From Pilibacter termitis (lineage in GTDB: Bacteria; Bacillota; Bacilli; Lactobacillales; Streptococcaceae), in NCBI RefSeq assembly GCF_900167335.1, contig NZ_FUXI01000016.1:20361-67191 (forward strand): a stretch of 46,831 nt of DNA, read 5' to 3'. Under the pieces are notes generated by a model, which did no database searches, was not told where the DNA came from, and saw nothing but the letters and a program-made list of their open reading frames with translations. Shown piece by piece: positions 16,240 through 25,371 of the stretch; the stretch's first letter is position 1, and each line of letters starts with the position of its first letter. The translations under genes and the position numbers were made by a program.

Positions 16240-18885
16240 CTATTTCGTTTCAATCCATTTTTCAGCTTCAGAAAGTGCCTCTGGAATGCCCGCTGGATTT
16301 TTCCCGCCAGCTTGAGCCATATCCGCACGTCCACCGCCGCCACCGCCAACAAATGAGGCAATGTGCTTGATTAAATCTCCCGCTCGCAAGCCTTTTTCTT
16401 GAGCTTTTGCACTCATCGCAACAAGCAAACTCACTTTTCCGTCATTCGCTGTCGCCAACACTAAAACGTCTGAGAGTTCTTTTTGTTTCCACTGATCTTG
16501 CAGTGTACGAAGTTGATTCATATCTTTTACCGTCACTTGTGAGGCGATAATGCTTGTACCATTCACTTCTTTCACGTTTTGGAAAACACTTCCTGCTTGT
16601 TGATTGGCAAGTTTTGTAGCTAATTGCTCATTTTCTTTTTGCAATAAACGTAGTTGTTCTTGAAGTGCCACCACTTTCCCTTCTACTTCCTCAAGTCTTG
16701 GTGCTTTGACAGATTGTGCAATTTTTCGTAAAGCATTTTCGCTATCACGATATGCCGCATACGCCTCTTTACTTGTTACCGCCAAAATGCGACGTGTTCC
16801 TGAACCAATTCCTTCTTCTTTGACAATCTTGAACAGACCGATTTCAGAAGTGTTTTTCATATGTGTCCCACCACAAAGCTCGACAGAATAATCGCCAATT
16901 TGCACTACACGTACAAGTTTGCCGTATTTTTCACCGAAAAGTGCCATGGCACCCATTTTTTTCGCTGTATCAATATCCGTTTCTGTCGTGACAACTGGAA
17001 TTGCTTGCCAAATTTTTTCGTTGACTTCTTCTTCAATTTTCGCAAGTTCTTCTTGACTTACTTGTTCAAAATGTGTAAAGTCAAAACGCAAAAAGTCCGT
17101 TTCATTGAGAGAGCCTGCTTGAGTTGCGTGTTTTCCTAGCACATTGTGAAGTGCTGCGTGCAATAAATGCGTTGCTGTATGGTTTTTCATCACTTTATTG
17201 CGACGAACTTCATCAACTGCCAAGTGGTAAATTTCACCTTTTTTCAATTCGCCAACAATTTCTACCGTATGCAAAGGCTGTCCATTTGGTGCTTTTTGCA
17301 CATCTATTACATTGGCAATGAGTGTACCTTCAAGCGTTTGGATCACTCCATAATCTGCTACTTGACCACCCATTTCTGCATAAAATGGTGTCTTATCAAA
17401 AATAAGTTGAGCCATACCAGTTGAAAGCATCGCTTTATCTTCTTCACCTACAACAATCGCCTCAAGTTTTCCGTCAAGATTTGTGCGAGTGTAATCAAAC
17501 TCTGAAGAAACTTTGATACTCGTCAAAAGTTCCGATTGAACGCCCATAGAACCACCTTTGACAACAAATGAACGAGAAAGCTCTTGACGTTCTGTCATTG
17601 CCACCTTAAATCCTTCATGGTCGACTTTAAACCCTTCATCTTCTGCTAATTCCTCTGTCAACTCAAACGGGAAACCATACGTATCGTAAAGCGTGAAAAT
17701 ATCACGTCCGTCAACAGTATCTGCACCTGTTGCTTTCAATTTTTCAAGCAATTCATCCAACATTTTGCTCCCCGCATCAATCGTACGGTGGAAACTATCT
17801 TCTTCACGGCGAATTTGTTTGGCAATAAACTCTGCATTTTCCAAGACTTCTGGATAGTAACTCTGCATAATTTCACCAACAATTTGAACTAAATTGTATA
17901 AAAATGCCTCTTGAATCCCTAATTTTTTCCCGTGCATTACTGCTCGGCGTAGCAATCGACGTAAAACGTAGCCACGTCCTTCATTTCCGGGTAATGCTCC
18001 GTCACCAATCGCAAAGGTCAACGCACGCACGTGGTCTGCAATCACTTTGAAACTCATATTATTTAAAGAATTATGCACTTCATAAGTTTTTCCAGAAATT
18101 CTTTCCACCTCACGAATAATCGGCAAGAACAAATCTGTCTCAAAATTGGTCGGTGCATTTTGTATAATGGAAACCATTCGCTCAAGTCCCATGCCGGTAT
18201 CAATGTTTTTGTGTGGCAATTCAGGGTACTCGCTACGTGGAATACTTGGGTCTGCATTAAATTGCGAAAGCACGATATTCCAAACTTCGACATAACGGTC
18301 ATTTTCAATATCTTCCGCAAGCAAACGAAGTCCGATTTTTTCTGGGTCGAAATCTTCTCCTCTATCAAAGAAAATTTCCGTATCGGGTCCGCTTGGTCCT
18401 GCACCGATTTCCCAAAAATTATCCTCAATTGGAATCAAATGTTCTGCTGCAACTCCAAGAGAAATCCATTTGTTGTAAGTATCTTTGTCATCTGGATAAT
18501 ACGTCATATAGAGTTTTTCTACTGGAAAATCGAACCACTCTGGGCTTGTCAAAAGCTCAAATCCCCAAGTGATTGCCTCATCACGAAAATAATCCCCAAT
18601 TGAAAAATTCCCTAGCATTTCAAACATCGTATGGTGACGTGCTGTTTTTCCGACGTTTTCAATATCATTGGTACGCAAAGATTTTTGAGCGTTCGTGATA
18701 CGTGGATTATCTGGCACAACACTTCCGTCAAAGTATTTTTTGAGTGTTGCCACACCAGAATTTATCCATAAAAGTGTTGGATCGTTTACTGGCACTAAGC
18801 TCGCACTTGGTTCAATTGCGTGTCCTTTTGACTCAAAAAAGTCAAGGAACATTTTGCGGACTTCCGCACTTGTCATTTTTTTCAT
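16240..18885 (-). CDS. alaS: Alanine--tRNA ligase
   Basis: 881 residues, full length. Order: class II catalytic domain (residues ~1-240), tRNA-recognition region, editing domain with the zinc-site motifs [11 protein letters not shown] and [13 protein letters not shown], then the C-Ala domain ending in the glycine-rich [18 protein letters not shown]. It charges tRNA-Ala and hydrolyses mischarged Ser/Gly-tRNA-Ala. ATG at 18885 with AAAGGA upstream is preferred over an in-frame TTG at 18903. It has its own consensus promoter and a T-box leader, and ends at a strong terminator. Confidence 0.98.
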   Translation of the reverse strand: MKKMTSAEVRKMFLDFFESKGHAIEPSASLVPVNDPTLLWINSGVATLKKYFDGSVVPDNPRITNAQKSLRTNDIENVGKTARHHTMFEMLGNFSIGDYFRDEAITWGFELLTSPEWFDFPVEKLYMTYYPDDKDTYNKWISLGVAAEHLIPIEDNFWEIGAGPSGPDTEIFFDRGEDFDPEKIGLRLLAEDIENDRYVEVWNIVLSQFNADPSIPRSEYPELPHKNIDTGMGLERMVSIIQNAPTNFETDLFLPIIREVERISGKTYEVHNSLNNMSFKVIADHVRALTFAIGDGALPGNEGRGYVLRRLLRRAVMHGKKLGIQEAFLYNLVQIVGEIMQSYYPEVLENAEFIAKQIRREEDSFHRTIDAGSKMLDELLEKLKATGADTVDGRDIFTLYDTYGFPFELTEELAEDEGFKVDHEGFKVAMTERQELSRSFVVKGGSMGVQSELLTSIKVSSEFDYTRTNLDGKLEAIVVGEEDKAMLSTGMAQLIFDKTPFYAEMGGQVADYGVIQTLEGTLIANVIDVQKAPNGQPLHTVEIVGELKKGEIYHLAVDEVRRNKVMKNHTATHLLHAALHNVLGKHATQAGSLNETDFLRFDFTHFEQVSQEELAKIEEEVNEKIWQAIPVVTTETDIDTAKKMGAMALFGEKYGKLVRVVQIGDYSVELCGGTHMKNTSEIGLFKIVKEEGIGSGTRRILAVTSKEAYAAYRDSENALRKIAQSVKAPRLEEVEGKVVALQEQLRLLQKENEQLATKLANQQAGSVFQNVKEVNGTSIIASQVTVKDMNQLRTLQDQWKQKELSDVLVLATANDGKVSLLVAMSAKAQEKGLRAGDLIKHIASFVGGGGGGRADMAQAGGKNPAGIPEALSEAEKWIETK

Positions 18886-18904
18886 GTTCTTTTTTCCTTT
18901 CAAT

Positions 18905-19139
18905 TTTAGGGATACCCTTTACAAAAAAGCAAATAAAAAAGCCACTACATGCAAAGGCGTTTTACCACTGTACCACTTTGCTTGCAATGAACATCATTAC
19001 TTCTCTTCATTCTTTAAGGCAGAAATACCTGTTATTTTCATAACAATTCTATAAAGGGAGCCAATCATCACTTGCTTATCACGCTCTCAGCCTAGACGTA
19101 ACTTTCTTTGAAGTAGAGGAGATGATATTATTCTTTAAT
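18905..19139 (-). promoter_or_regulatory. T-box riboswitch (tRNA-Ala sensing) in the alaS leader
   Basis: The ~235-nt leader on the minus strand has a stem I closed by ATCATC/GATGAT. A GCA alanine triplet lies on its 3' side (AAGCAAGTGATGAT) as the likely specifier. A stem AATGAA/TTCATT follows, then the T-box core AAAGTGGTACAGTG. UGGU in the core would pair with the ACCA end of tRNA-Ala. Downstream are pairing segments (GCAAAG/CTTTGC, CGCC/GGC) and a T6 run, the terminator/antiterminator region. Uncharged tRNA-Ala should permit alaS transcription. The specifier assignment is inference. Confidence 0.83.
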
Positions 19140-19145
19140 AGTTTA

Positions 19146-19173
19146 ATTATAGCGGAAAATAGCGAGGTGTCAA
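19146..19173 (-). promoter_or_regulatory. alaS promoter (consensus)
   Basis: TTGACA (complement 19168-19173), 16-bp spacer, TATAAT (complement 19146-19151): both hexamers are perfect. Start near 19139 gives the T-box leader length. Confidence 0.88.
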
Positions 19174-19228
19174 GGAAACTTGTTTTTTCAGTTTAAGACT
19201 ACCTCTAAAAATTCCCCAAGTAAATTCC

Positions 19229-19257
19229 TTGCATTCCCAAAACAACTCCTCTATAAT
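19229..19257 (+). promoter_or_regulatory. Promoter of the siderophore transporter operon
   Basis: TTGCAT (19229-19234), 17-bp spacer, TATAAT (19252-19257). The -35 is weak, the -10 perfect. The Fur operator starts three bases downstream of the -10. Confidence 0.7.
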
Positions 19258-19260
19258 TCT

Positions 19261-19287
19261 AATTGATAATGATTCTCATTATCAATT
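19261..19287 (+). promoter_or_regulatory. Fur box covering the transcription start of the transporter operon
   Basis: A perfect 12-bp inverted repeat around a 3-base centre; its 19-bp core GATAATGATTCTCATTATC (19265-19283) differs from the classical Fur consensus only at the middle. Bound iron-loaded Fur would cover the predicted start (~19264) and block the yclNOPQ-type operon when iron is plentiful. Confidence 0.93.
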
Positions 19288-19320
19288 ACTAAAAGAGAAA
19301 AAACATAGAGAGGGATTTTC

Positions 19321-20265
19321 ATGAAAAAATGTTTGGTCATTTTCACGTTGATACTCCTTGTGCTTTTCTCAATTTTTGTAGGCGTCAAGGATTTAAGTCT
19401 TACTTCTTGGAATGAGGAGAATTGGTTTTTATTTTCAACGGTTCGTTTGCCTAGAACGCTTAGCTTGATTTTGGCAGGTGGGATTTTAGCCGTGAGTGGT
19501 TTGGTCATGCAGCAACTTACACAAAACAAATTTCTTACACCTAGTACAATCGGCACAGCAGATAGTGCGAGAGTTGGAATGCTTGTTGTCATGCTCTTTT
19601 TCCCACAAGCAAATGTACTTCTTCGCTCCACAATTGCGTTTCTATTCGCTCTTTGTGGCACACTTATGTTCTTTTTCTTGTTACGCTTATTTCCTGAACA
19701 AGATATGACAAGTATGGCACTTGTCGGCTTGATGTTTGGAAATGTAATTGGGGCGATTACGACATTTTTTGCCTATCAGCTAAATCTTGTGCAAAATATT
19801 TCTTCATGGCTACAAGGGAATTTTTCTCTCGTGATGAAAAACAGCTATGAACTTTTGTACTTAACGATTCCTCTTGCGTTTTTGCTCTACTTTTTCGCTC
19901 AGCAATTCACTTTGATTGCATTAGGTGATATGCAGGCAAAAAGTTTGGGTGTATCTGTTGAGGTCATTCGTTTTCTCGGTGTGGCGTTGATTGCTCTTGC
20001 CTATGCAACAGTTTTGGTGAGTGTCGGCAATATTCCTTTTCTATCTGTTGTCATTCCGAACCTCATTTTACTTAGGCTCGGGGACAATCTTAGGAAAAAT
20101 TTACTTCCAACTGCGATAACAGGGGCGATTTTTCTGCTGTTTTGCGACATTCTCTCACGAGTGGTGATTGCTCCGTACGAGATGAATGTCAGTATCATCT
20201 CTGGAATTATTGGAGGAGTGATATTTATCACTTTACTCATACGAGAAAGCGTGGTGAAGTCATGA
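19321..20265 (+). CDS. yclN: Siderophore ABC transporter permease (YclN/FatD/CeuB type)
   Basis: 314 residues, FecCD-family permease with eight to ten membrane segments. It has the family motif VRLPRTLSLILAGGILAVSGLVMQQLTQNKFLTPSTIG at the N-terminal side, and the ATPase-coupling region GVSVEVIRFLGVALIALAYA followed by VIPNLILLRLG. It forms the membrane channel with the second permease. First gene behind the Fur box; SD AGAGAGGGA. Its TGA overlaps the next ATG (ATGA), so the permeases are translationally coupled. Confidence 0.92.
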   Translation: MKKCLVIFTLILLVLFSIFVGVKDLSLTSWNEENWFLFSTVRLPRTLSLILAGGILAVSGLVMQQLTQNKFLTPSTIGTADSARVGMLVVMLFFPQANVLLRSTIAFLFALCGTLMFFFLLRLFPEQDMTSMALVGLMFGNVIGAITTFFAYQLNLVQNISSWLQGNFSLVMKNSYELLYLTIPLAFLLYFFAQQFTLIALGDMQAKSLGVSVEVIRFLGVALIALAYATVLVSVGNIPFLSVVIPNLILLRLGDNLRKNLLPTAITGAIFLLFCDILSRVVIAPYEMNVSIISGIIGGVIFITLLIRESVVKS

Positions 20266-21209
20266 TGAAAAAAACATTTGCACTTCTTTTGCTACTTGCC
20301 GCCTCGATTTTTTTGTATCTCACTTGGAATACTTATGGAAATTGGGCGTTTGCTCTTGAATTGCGTGGTAGGAAATTGATTGCTTTTGTACTTGTCTCTT
20401 TGGCAATTCCATTTAGCACGATTTCATTTCAGACACTCACAAAAAATCGCTTTATCACGCCGAATTTGCTTGGTATGGATGCCTTATATGTCTTTTTGCA
20501 ATCCTGTCTCTTTTTCTTTTTTGGAAATGAGATAGCTCTTGCAAAGATAAGTGGCATACAATTTCTGGCGAATATTCTTCTGATGATGACGATTAGCACA
20601 GTTTTGGCTAGTTGGCTGTTTTTCTCGGAAAAATTAGTCCGAAATCTACATTTGATTTTGCTCATTGGCATGATAAGTGGCACGCTTTTTCAAAATGCAA
20701 GTAGTTTTATGCAAGTTTTGCTTGACCCAAATGAATATTTACAACTTCAAGGAAAACTCTATGCAAGTTTTTCCAATGTTGAGCTAACACATTTGTACAT
20801 TGCACTTCCTATGATTTTCATGTTGCTTGTCTTTCTTTGGAACGTGCGAAGAACGCTTGATGTACTGCACTTAGGATTGGATGCTGCTCAAAATCTAGGA
20901 GTGAAAATTCAGCATTTTCAAGTTCTTCTACTACTAGCAATTAGCGGACTTACTGCGATTAGCACTGCTCTCGTGGGACCTGTCGGATTTCTCGGTTTTA
21001 TTGTAGCAAATCTCACGTATCAGCTTGTCAAAACCTATCAACATCAAAAGCTCTTTCTCTTTGGTAGTCTTATCACTCTTACGCTTTTGGTGCTTGGGCA
21101 ATTTCTAGTAGAACAAGTTCTTTCATTCAATGCAACGCTTAGTGTTGTCATTGAGTTTGTTGGTGGATTGTATTTTTTGTCAAAAATACTTGTCAAAAGA
21201 AAAATGTAA
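20262..21209 (+). CDS. yclO: Siderophore ABC transporter permease (YclO/FatC/CeuC type)
   Basis: 315 residues from the ATG overlapping the yclN stop. FecCD-type permease; LRGRKLIAFVLVSLAIPFSTISFQTLTKNRFITPNLLGMDALYVFLQS and VGPVGFLGFIVANLTYQL are the paired family blocks. This subclass of second permease has TKNRFITPNLLG in place of the usual TRNPLADPxxLG. It is paired with YclN and the ATPase downstream. An in-frame upstream extension is rejected because it lies inside yclN and lacks an SD. Confidence 0.91.
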   Translation: MMKKTFALLLLLAASIFLYLTWNTYGNWAFALELRGRKLIAFVLVSLAIPFSTISFQTLTKNRFITPNLLGMDALYVFLQSCLFFFFGNEIALAKISGIQFLANILLMMTISTVLASWLFFSEKLVRNLHLILLIGMISGTLFQNASSFMQVLLDPNEYLQLQGKLYASFSNVELTHLYIALPMIFMLLVFLWNVRRTLDVLHLGLDAAQNLGVKIQHFQVLLLLAISGLTAISTALVGPVGFLGFIVANLTYQLVKTYQHQKLFLFGSLITLTLLVLGQFLVEQVLSFNATLSVVIEFVGGLYFLSKILVKRKM

Positions 21210-21222
21210 CGGAGGAAACTGT

Positions 21223-21978
21223 ATGCTTGTTCTAAAAAACGTCTCAAAAAAATATGGACAATCTGACGGAATCGAAGAGATTCATCTCACTCTTCGCAAA
21301 AATAAAATGATTGCCTTTATCGGTCCAAATGGTGCAGGAAAAAGTACGCTATTGTCCGTCATTAGCCAATTTTTACGCCGAGATACTGGTGAAATTTATT
21401 TAGACGAGCAAGAATTAAAAACGTGGCATTCAAAAGATTTAGCCAAACGACTTGCAAGCATGAGACAAACGAATACAACAACGCTTAATCTGACGGTTCG
21501 TGAATTGGTCTCGTTTGGACGTTTTCCGTATTCAAAAGGACGATTAACAAAAGAGGATAAAAAAATTGTAGTTCGAGCAATCAAGCAAGTGAATTTGGAA
21601 AAATTTGCCGAAAAATCCATTCTAACGCTCTCTGGCGGACAATTACAACGAGCGTATATCGGGTTAATTTTAGCTCAAGACACACCTTATATCCTACTTG
21701 ATGAACCATTGAACAATCTGGATATGTCAAACGCAAAAGAAATCATGACTTTGTTGAAAAAATTAGTCAAAGAACACGATAAAACGATTTGTATCGTTTT
21801 ACACGATATTAATTTCGCCAGTTGCTATGCAGATGAAATTGTCGCAATGAAAAACGGGAAAATCTTTGACACAGGAAAAACAAGCGAAGTCATAGAATCA
21901 AAAAAACTAACCGAACTATTCGGCTGCATCATTCCAATCAAAGAAATCAACGGACAAAAATTTTGTTTGTATTTTTAA
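21223..21978 (+). CDS. yclP: Siderophore ABC transporter ATPase (YclP/FatE/CeuD type)
   Basis: 251 residues. Walker A GPNGAGKS, signature LSGGQLQRAYIGLILAQD, Walker B YILLDEPLNNLD, H-loop VLHD; all intact. FepC-like ATPase that drives siderophore uptake. ATG at 21223 follows GGAGGAAA, 13 bp after the yclO stop. The stop codon is followed within a few bases by the five-copy repeat array that separates it from the binding-protein gene. Confidence 0.95.
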   Translation: MLVLKNVSKKYGQSDGIEEIHLTLRKNKMIAFIGPNGAGKSTLLSVISQFLRRDTGEIYLDEQELKTWHSKDLAKRLASMRQTNTTTLNLTVRELVSFGRFPYSKGRLTKEDKKIVVRAIKQVNLEKFAEKSILTLSGGQLQRAYIGLILAQDTPYILLDEPLNNLDMSNAKEIMTLLKKLVKEHDKTICIVLHDINFASCYADEIVAMKNGKIFDTGKTSEVIESKKLTELFGCIIPIKEINGQKFCLYF

Positions 21979-22100
21979 AAAGAAAAGCGAAGAGGGGCGA
22001 TAAGGAGGTTGCAACAGTGAGCCATGTCGTTCATTTAATCGCAACGCTAGTTGCGATCGACATTGCGAACAGTTGCCAAACTCCTGCCCCTCATAGCTAG
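21979..22100 (+). repeat. Repeat copy E (first of five tandem copies)
   Basis: Sense = plus strand. P4 is ATCGCAACGCTAGTTGCGAT, P3 ATGTCG/CGACAT, P2 AGGAGGTTGCAAC/GTTGCCAAACTCCT, P1 GAGGGG/CCCCTC; ends at TAGCTAG. An AAGGAGG within P2 stands 8 nt before a GTG that opens a 27-codon frame ending at the terminal TAG. Confidence 0.92.
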
Positions 22101-22224
22101 ACAAAGAAAGGCTCCGAGGGGCGATAAGGAGGTTGCAACAGTGAGCCATGTCGTTCATTTAATCGCAACGCTAGTTGCGATCGACATTGCGAACAGTTGC
22201 CAAACTCCTGCCCCTCGGAGCTAG
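22101..22224 (+). repeat. Repeat copy F (second tandem copy)
   Basis: From the GATAAGGAGG segment to the final AGCTAG it is nearly identical to copy E; the outer arm is CTCCGAGGGG/CCCCTCGGAG, a better pair than in E. Same 27-codon GTG frame. Confidence 0.92.
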
Positions 22225-22349
22225 ACAAAGAAAAGCTCCGAGGGGCGATAAGGAGTTTGGCGACAGCGAACCACGTCGTTTATTTACTTGAAACATAAGT
22301 TTCAAGCGACGTTGTGAGCAGTCGCCAAACTCCTGCCCCTCGGAGCTAG
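22225..22349 (+). repeat. Repeat copy G (third tandem copy)
   Basis: Belongs to the other subclass: P4 CTTGAAACATAAGTTTCAAG, P3 ACGTCG/CGACGT, P2 AGGAGTTTGGCGAC/GTCGCCAAACTCCT. It keeps the same outer arm as F. GCG replaces the GTG and a TAA lies in the apical loop. Confidence 0.92.
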
Positions 22350-22470
22350 ACAAAGAAAAGCGAGCGGGGCGATAAGGAGGTTGCAACAGTGAGCCATGTC
22401 GTTCATTTAATCGCAACACTAGTTGCGAGCGACATTGCGAACAGCGACCAAACTCCTGCACTCGTAGCTA
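22350..22470 (+). repeat. Repeat copy H (fourth tandem copy)
   Basis: Like E/F but with an imperfect P4 (ATCGCAAC...GTTGCGAG) and decayed outer arms (GAGCGGGG against GCACTCG). Confidence 0.88.
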
Positions 22471-22477
22471 TATAAAA

Positions 22478-22600
22478 AAATAAAAGCGGAATGGTGCGGT
22501 TTGAAGTCGGCAACAGTGAGCCACAGCATTTACTTGCTGGAAACGCAAGTTTCCAGTGCTGTTGCGAGCAGTTGCCAGACTTCAGCACCATGCAACTAGA
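22478..22600 (+). repeat. Repeat copy I (fifth tandem copy), joined to the yclQ ribosome-binding site
   Basis: Third sequence subclass: P1 ATGGTGC/GCACCAT, P2 TGAAGTC/GACTTCA, P3 ACAGCA/TGCTGT, P4 CTGGAAACGCAAGTTTCCAG. Compared with E/F/G every helix has changed on both strands. Ends AACTAG followed directly by AAAAAGGAGA, the SD of yclQ. Confidence 0.92.
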
Positions 22601-22615
22601 AAAAGGAGAATCTTC

Positions 22616-23545
22616 ATGTTTAAAAAAATATTCAAATACCTATTGCCAGCACTTCTGCTCGTTGTTTTAGTAGCGTGTGGAGAAAAGAAAACAGAGAAAA
22701 AAGCGGAGGCAACAAAGCCTTCAGAAATAACTGTTGGTGATATAAAAATAACGGTTAACCCTAAAAAAGTGGTTGTCTTTGACAACGGAGCACTTGATAC
22801 ACTTGATGCTTTAGGATTAGGTGAAAAAGTCATTGGAGCCCCTGTAAAAAATTTACCTGCTTACCTCAAAAAATACAAAAAAGTTGAGAATGCTGGCGGA
22901 ATTAAAGAACCTGACTTGGAGAAAATCAATCAATTAAAACCAGATTTAATTCTCATCTCAGGTCGTCAACAAGATTTTCAAGAAAAACTTTCAAAAATTG
23001 CTCCTACTCTTTTCCTAAGTTTAGACGAAAAAGACGTTTGGGCATCTACTAAGGAAAATATTTTGACGCTCGGGAAAATTTTTGACAAGGAAAAATTGGC
23101 AAAAGAAAAAATTGATAGCTTAGAAGAAAATATTCTCAAAGTGAAAAAAGAGGCGGAAGCGAGTAAGAAAACAGCTCTTGTGGTCATGGCAAATGAGGGG
23201 CAACTTTCTGCATTTGGGAGTGGTTCTCGCTTTGGCATTATCAATGATGTTTTTGGTTTTGCTCCTGCTGATAAAGAAATCAAATCTTCTACTCACGGTC
23301 AAGGAGTGAATTATGAATATATTTCACAAAAAAATCCAGACCTTCTGTTTATCGTTGACCGCACAAAAGCAATCGGGGGAGATAGTTCAAAAAATAACAT
23401 TGCAGACAATGCACTTGTCAAGGAAACGAACGCTGGAAAAAATGGTGGAGTAATTGAATTGCAAGCTGACGTGTGGTACCTAAGTGGCGGGGGCTTAGAG
23501 TCTACTCAGTTGATGTTGGATGATGTGGAAAAAGGGTTGAAATAA
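22616..23545 (+). CDS. yclQ: Siderophore-binding lipoprotein (YclQ/FatB/CeuE type)
   Basis: 309 residues. Signal peptide with lipobox LVAC, lipidated cysteine C21, then a Lys/Glu-rich linker. The TroA/FecB-type fold shows family blocks NPKKVVVFDNGALDTLDALGL, EPDLEKINQLKPDLILISGRQQDF, SAFGSGSRFGIINDVFGFAPADKEIKSSTHGQGVNYEYI and WYLSGGGLES; these closely match petrobactin-binding YclQ. It captures ferric siderophore outside the cell and delivers it to YclNOP. It lies 638 bp after yclP, behind five repeat copies; ATG at 22616 with AAAGGAGA. No separate promoter is evident, so it is probably read from the Fur-controlled promoter. Confidence 0.94.
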   Translation: MFKKIFKYLLPALLLVVLVACGEKKTEKKAEATKPSEITVGDIKITVNPKKVVVFDNGALDTLDALGLGEKVIGAPVKNLPAYLKKYKKVENAGGIKEPDLEKINQLKPDLILISGRQQDFQEKLSKIAPTLFLSLDEKDVWASTKENILTLGKIFDKEKLAKEKIDSLEENILKVKKEAEASKKTALVVMANEGQLSAFGSGSRFGIINDVFGFAPADKEIKSSTHGQGVNYEYISQKNPDLLFIVDRTKAIGGDSSKNNIADNALVKETNAGKNGGVIELQADVWYLSGGGLESTQLMLDDVEKGLK

Positions 23546-23562
23546 CAAATTTTTCGATACAC

Positions 23563-23594
23563 AAAACGCAGGAAATTTGGACTCCTGCGTTTTT
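23563..23594. terminator. Bidirectional terminator between yclQ and recN
   Basis: Arms AAAACGCAGGA (23563-23573) and TCCTGCGTTTT (23583-23593), T tract on the plus strand and A-rich start serving convergent recN. Confidence 0.88.
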
Positions 23595-23607
23595 GTCTTT
23601 ATAAATC

Positions 23608-25278
23608 TTACTCCAACAACTCTCGAGCATGTTCTAAAGCTAATTCCGTGATTTTTTCACCTGAGAGCATTCGAGCGATTTCTTGCACTCTTTCTTCGCT
23701 GTCTAAAATGCGAACGTTTGTTTCTGTTCTTCCATTTTTGACTTCTTTTTCGATAAAATAATGAGCGTCACTTTTAGCTGCCACTTGCGGAAGATGTGTA
23801 ATACATAGAACTTGTGAACTTTGAGCAATCTGGTAAATTTTATCCGCAATCGCTTGAGCCACACGTCCACTCACGCCTGTATCTACTTCGTCAAAGACAA
23901 TACTTGTTTTCCCTTTTGAACGTGTGAAAATGGTTTTCAATGCCAGCATAATCCTGCTCATTTCCCCGCCACTTGCCACTTTTACAAGAGGTTTCAAAGG
24001 CTCACCCGGATTGCTTGTAATGTAAAATTCCACTTGCTCAATCCCTTCAGGAGAAAGCCGTAATTTTTCATTTTCAGTGAAACGCACTTCAAACTGTGCT
24101 TTTTCCATGTACAGTTCTTTGAGTTCTTTCAAAATTTCTTTTTCGAGCAATTTGGCTTGAGCTATTCTTTCCTCTCTTAATAGCAAACCTTTTGCCCAAG
24201 CGTTTTTTCTTAGTTGCTTTGCCTCAAGCTCTAATTCTTCAAGTGTGCCTGTGCTTGTAGACATTTGAGCTAATTCCTCTGAAATTTCTTCATAATAATC
24301 CAAAATTGTATCTATATCTTCACCATATTTTCGTTTCAACTGGTAAATTGTATCAAGACGTTCTTCGACTTCATTTAAACGTTCTTCGTCAAATTCTTGA
24401 AAATCTAGTTGTTGCGACAATTCGCTTGCGACATCTTGTAAAATATAGTAACTATTCGTCAAAGTCTCAGAAATTTGAGCAAAACTGTCGCTGTATTCTT
24501 CGATTTTTTCCATATTATCCATTGCACTATGGATACGTGAGAGCGTAGAATCTTCCTCGCTTGAGAGTGCCTCATAGCTTGCAGCGAGAGCCGTTAAAAT
24601 GCTCTGGTAGTTGGAAAGTAATTTCACTTCTTCCTCTAGCTGTTCTTCCTCACCACGCACAAGCTCTGCCTCTTCAATTTCAGAAACTTGAAATGTCAAC
24701 ATATCCACTCGTTGTGCAAATTCTTTCTCGCTTTTTCTACGTTTTTTGTATAAATTCAGTTTTTCTGTATATTTTTGATATGCAAGAGCATAATGTTCTT
24801 TTAGCTCTGCCAATTTTTTTCCACCAAATTCATCTAAAAGCCCTAGATGTTTGTCTTCATCCATTAATTCTTGATGTTCATGCTGTCCATGAATATCCAC
24901 TAAATGCTCACCAATGCTCCGAAGTCCTGCCAAATTCACCAAACGACCATTCACACGACAAATATTTTTCCCTGCCGATGTCAAATCACGCTGAATTAAA
25001 ATCACCCCTTCTTCACATTCAATGCCTAATTCTTCAAGCACTTCAAGAAGTGGTTCTTTGTTTTCTGGAAAATCAAATTGCCCTTCTAAAATCGCCTTGT
25101 TCGCACCTGCACGAATGTAGTCTACACCACCACGACTACCTGTTAAAAGGCTCATAGCATCAATAATAATGGATTTCCCTGCCCCAGTTTCCCCTGTCAA
25201 TACTGTCATGCCTGTTTGAAAGGAGAGGGAAAGTTTGGAAATAATCGCAAAATCTTGAATTGATAATTCTTGTAACAT
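23608..25278 (-). CDS. recN: DNA repair ATPase RecN
   Basis: 556 residues, SMC-like. N-terminal Walker A GETGAGKS, long central coiled coil (residues ~160-370), C-terminal signature and Walker B region VASGGEMSRIMLALK and TSIVFDEVDTGVSGRVAQ. It acts early in double-strand break repair. ATG at 25278 (MLQELSIQDFAI, the usual family start) is preferred over in-frame upstream starts; AAAGGA lies about 13 nt upstream. Last gene of the folD-to-recN cluster. Confidence 0.96.
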   Translation of the reverse strand: MLQELSIQDFAIISKLSLSFQTGMTVLTGETGAGKSIIIDAMSLLTGSRGGVDYIRAGANKAILEGQFDFPENKEPLLEVLEELGIECEEGVILIQRDLTSAGKNICRVNGRLVNLAGLRSIGEHLVDIHGQHEHQELMDEDKHLGLLDEFGGKKLAELKEHYALAYQKYTEKLNLYKKRRKSEKEFAQRVDMLTFQVSEIEEAELVRGEEEQLEEEVKLLSNYQSILTALAASYEALSSEEDSTLSRIHSAMDNMEKIEEYSDSFAQISETLTNSYYILQDVASELSQQLDFQEFDEERLNEVEERLDTIYQLKRKYGEDIDTILDYYEEISEELAQMSTSTGTLEELELEAKQLRKNAWAKGLLLREERIAQAKLLEKEILKELKELYMEKAQFEVRFTENEKLRLSPEGIEQVEFYITSNPGEPLKPLVKVASGGEMSRIMLALKTIFTRSKGKTSIVFDEVDTGVSGRVAQAIADKIYQIAQSSQVLCITHLPQVAAKSDAHYFIEKEVKNGRTETNVRILDSEERVQEIARMLSGEKITELALEHARELLE

Positions 25279-25300
25279 TTCTATAATCATTCCTTTCTGC

Positions 25301-25319
25301 GAAATCACTTCGTGATTTC
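25301..25319 (-). other. Short hairpin between argR and recN
   Basis: GAAATCAC-TTC-GTGATTTC, perfect 8-bp stem with a 3-nt loop just upstream of the recN SD. It may act as an RNA stabiliser or attenuator; no U tract follows in the sense direction. Confidence 0.45.
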
Positions 25320-25371
25320 TTGAAACTTGAACTCCGCAACGCTCCTCTTGTCAAAGTCTTTTACGTTGATT

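Noticed and set aside
20142-20261. Upstream-extended start for the second permease
   Set aside because: It is out of frame with and inside the first permease gene; the ATGA overlap at 20262 is the normal junction.
21916-22591. Open frames on the minus strand across the repeat array (60-96 codons)
   Set aside because: They are antisense readings of the palindromes, change frame between copies, lack SDs and match no family.
21979-22600. Tandem repeats of ~123 bp could look like a CRISPR array
   Set aside because: Units are long nested palindromes abutting each other with no unique spacers, and no cas genes are present.
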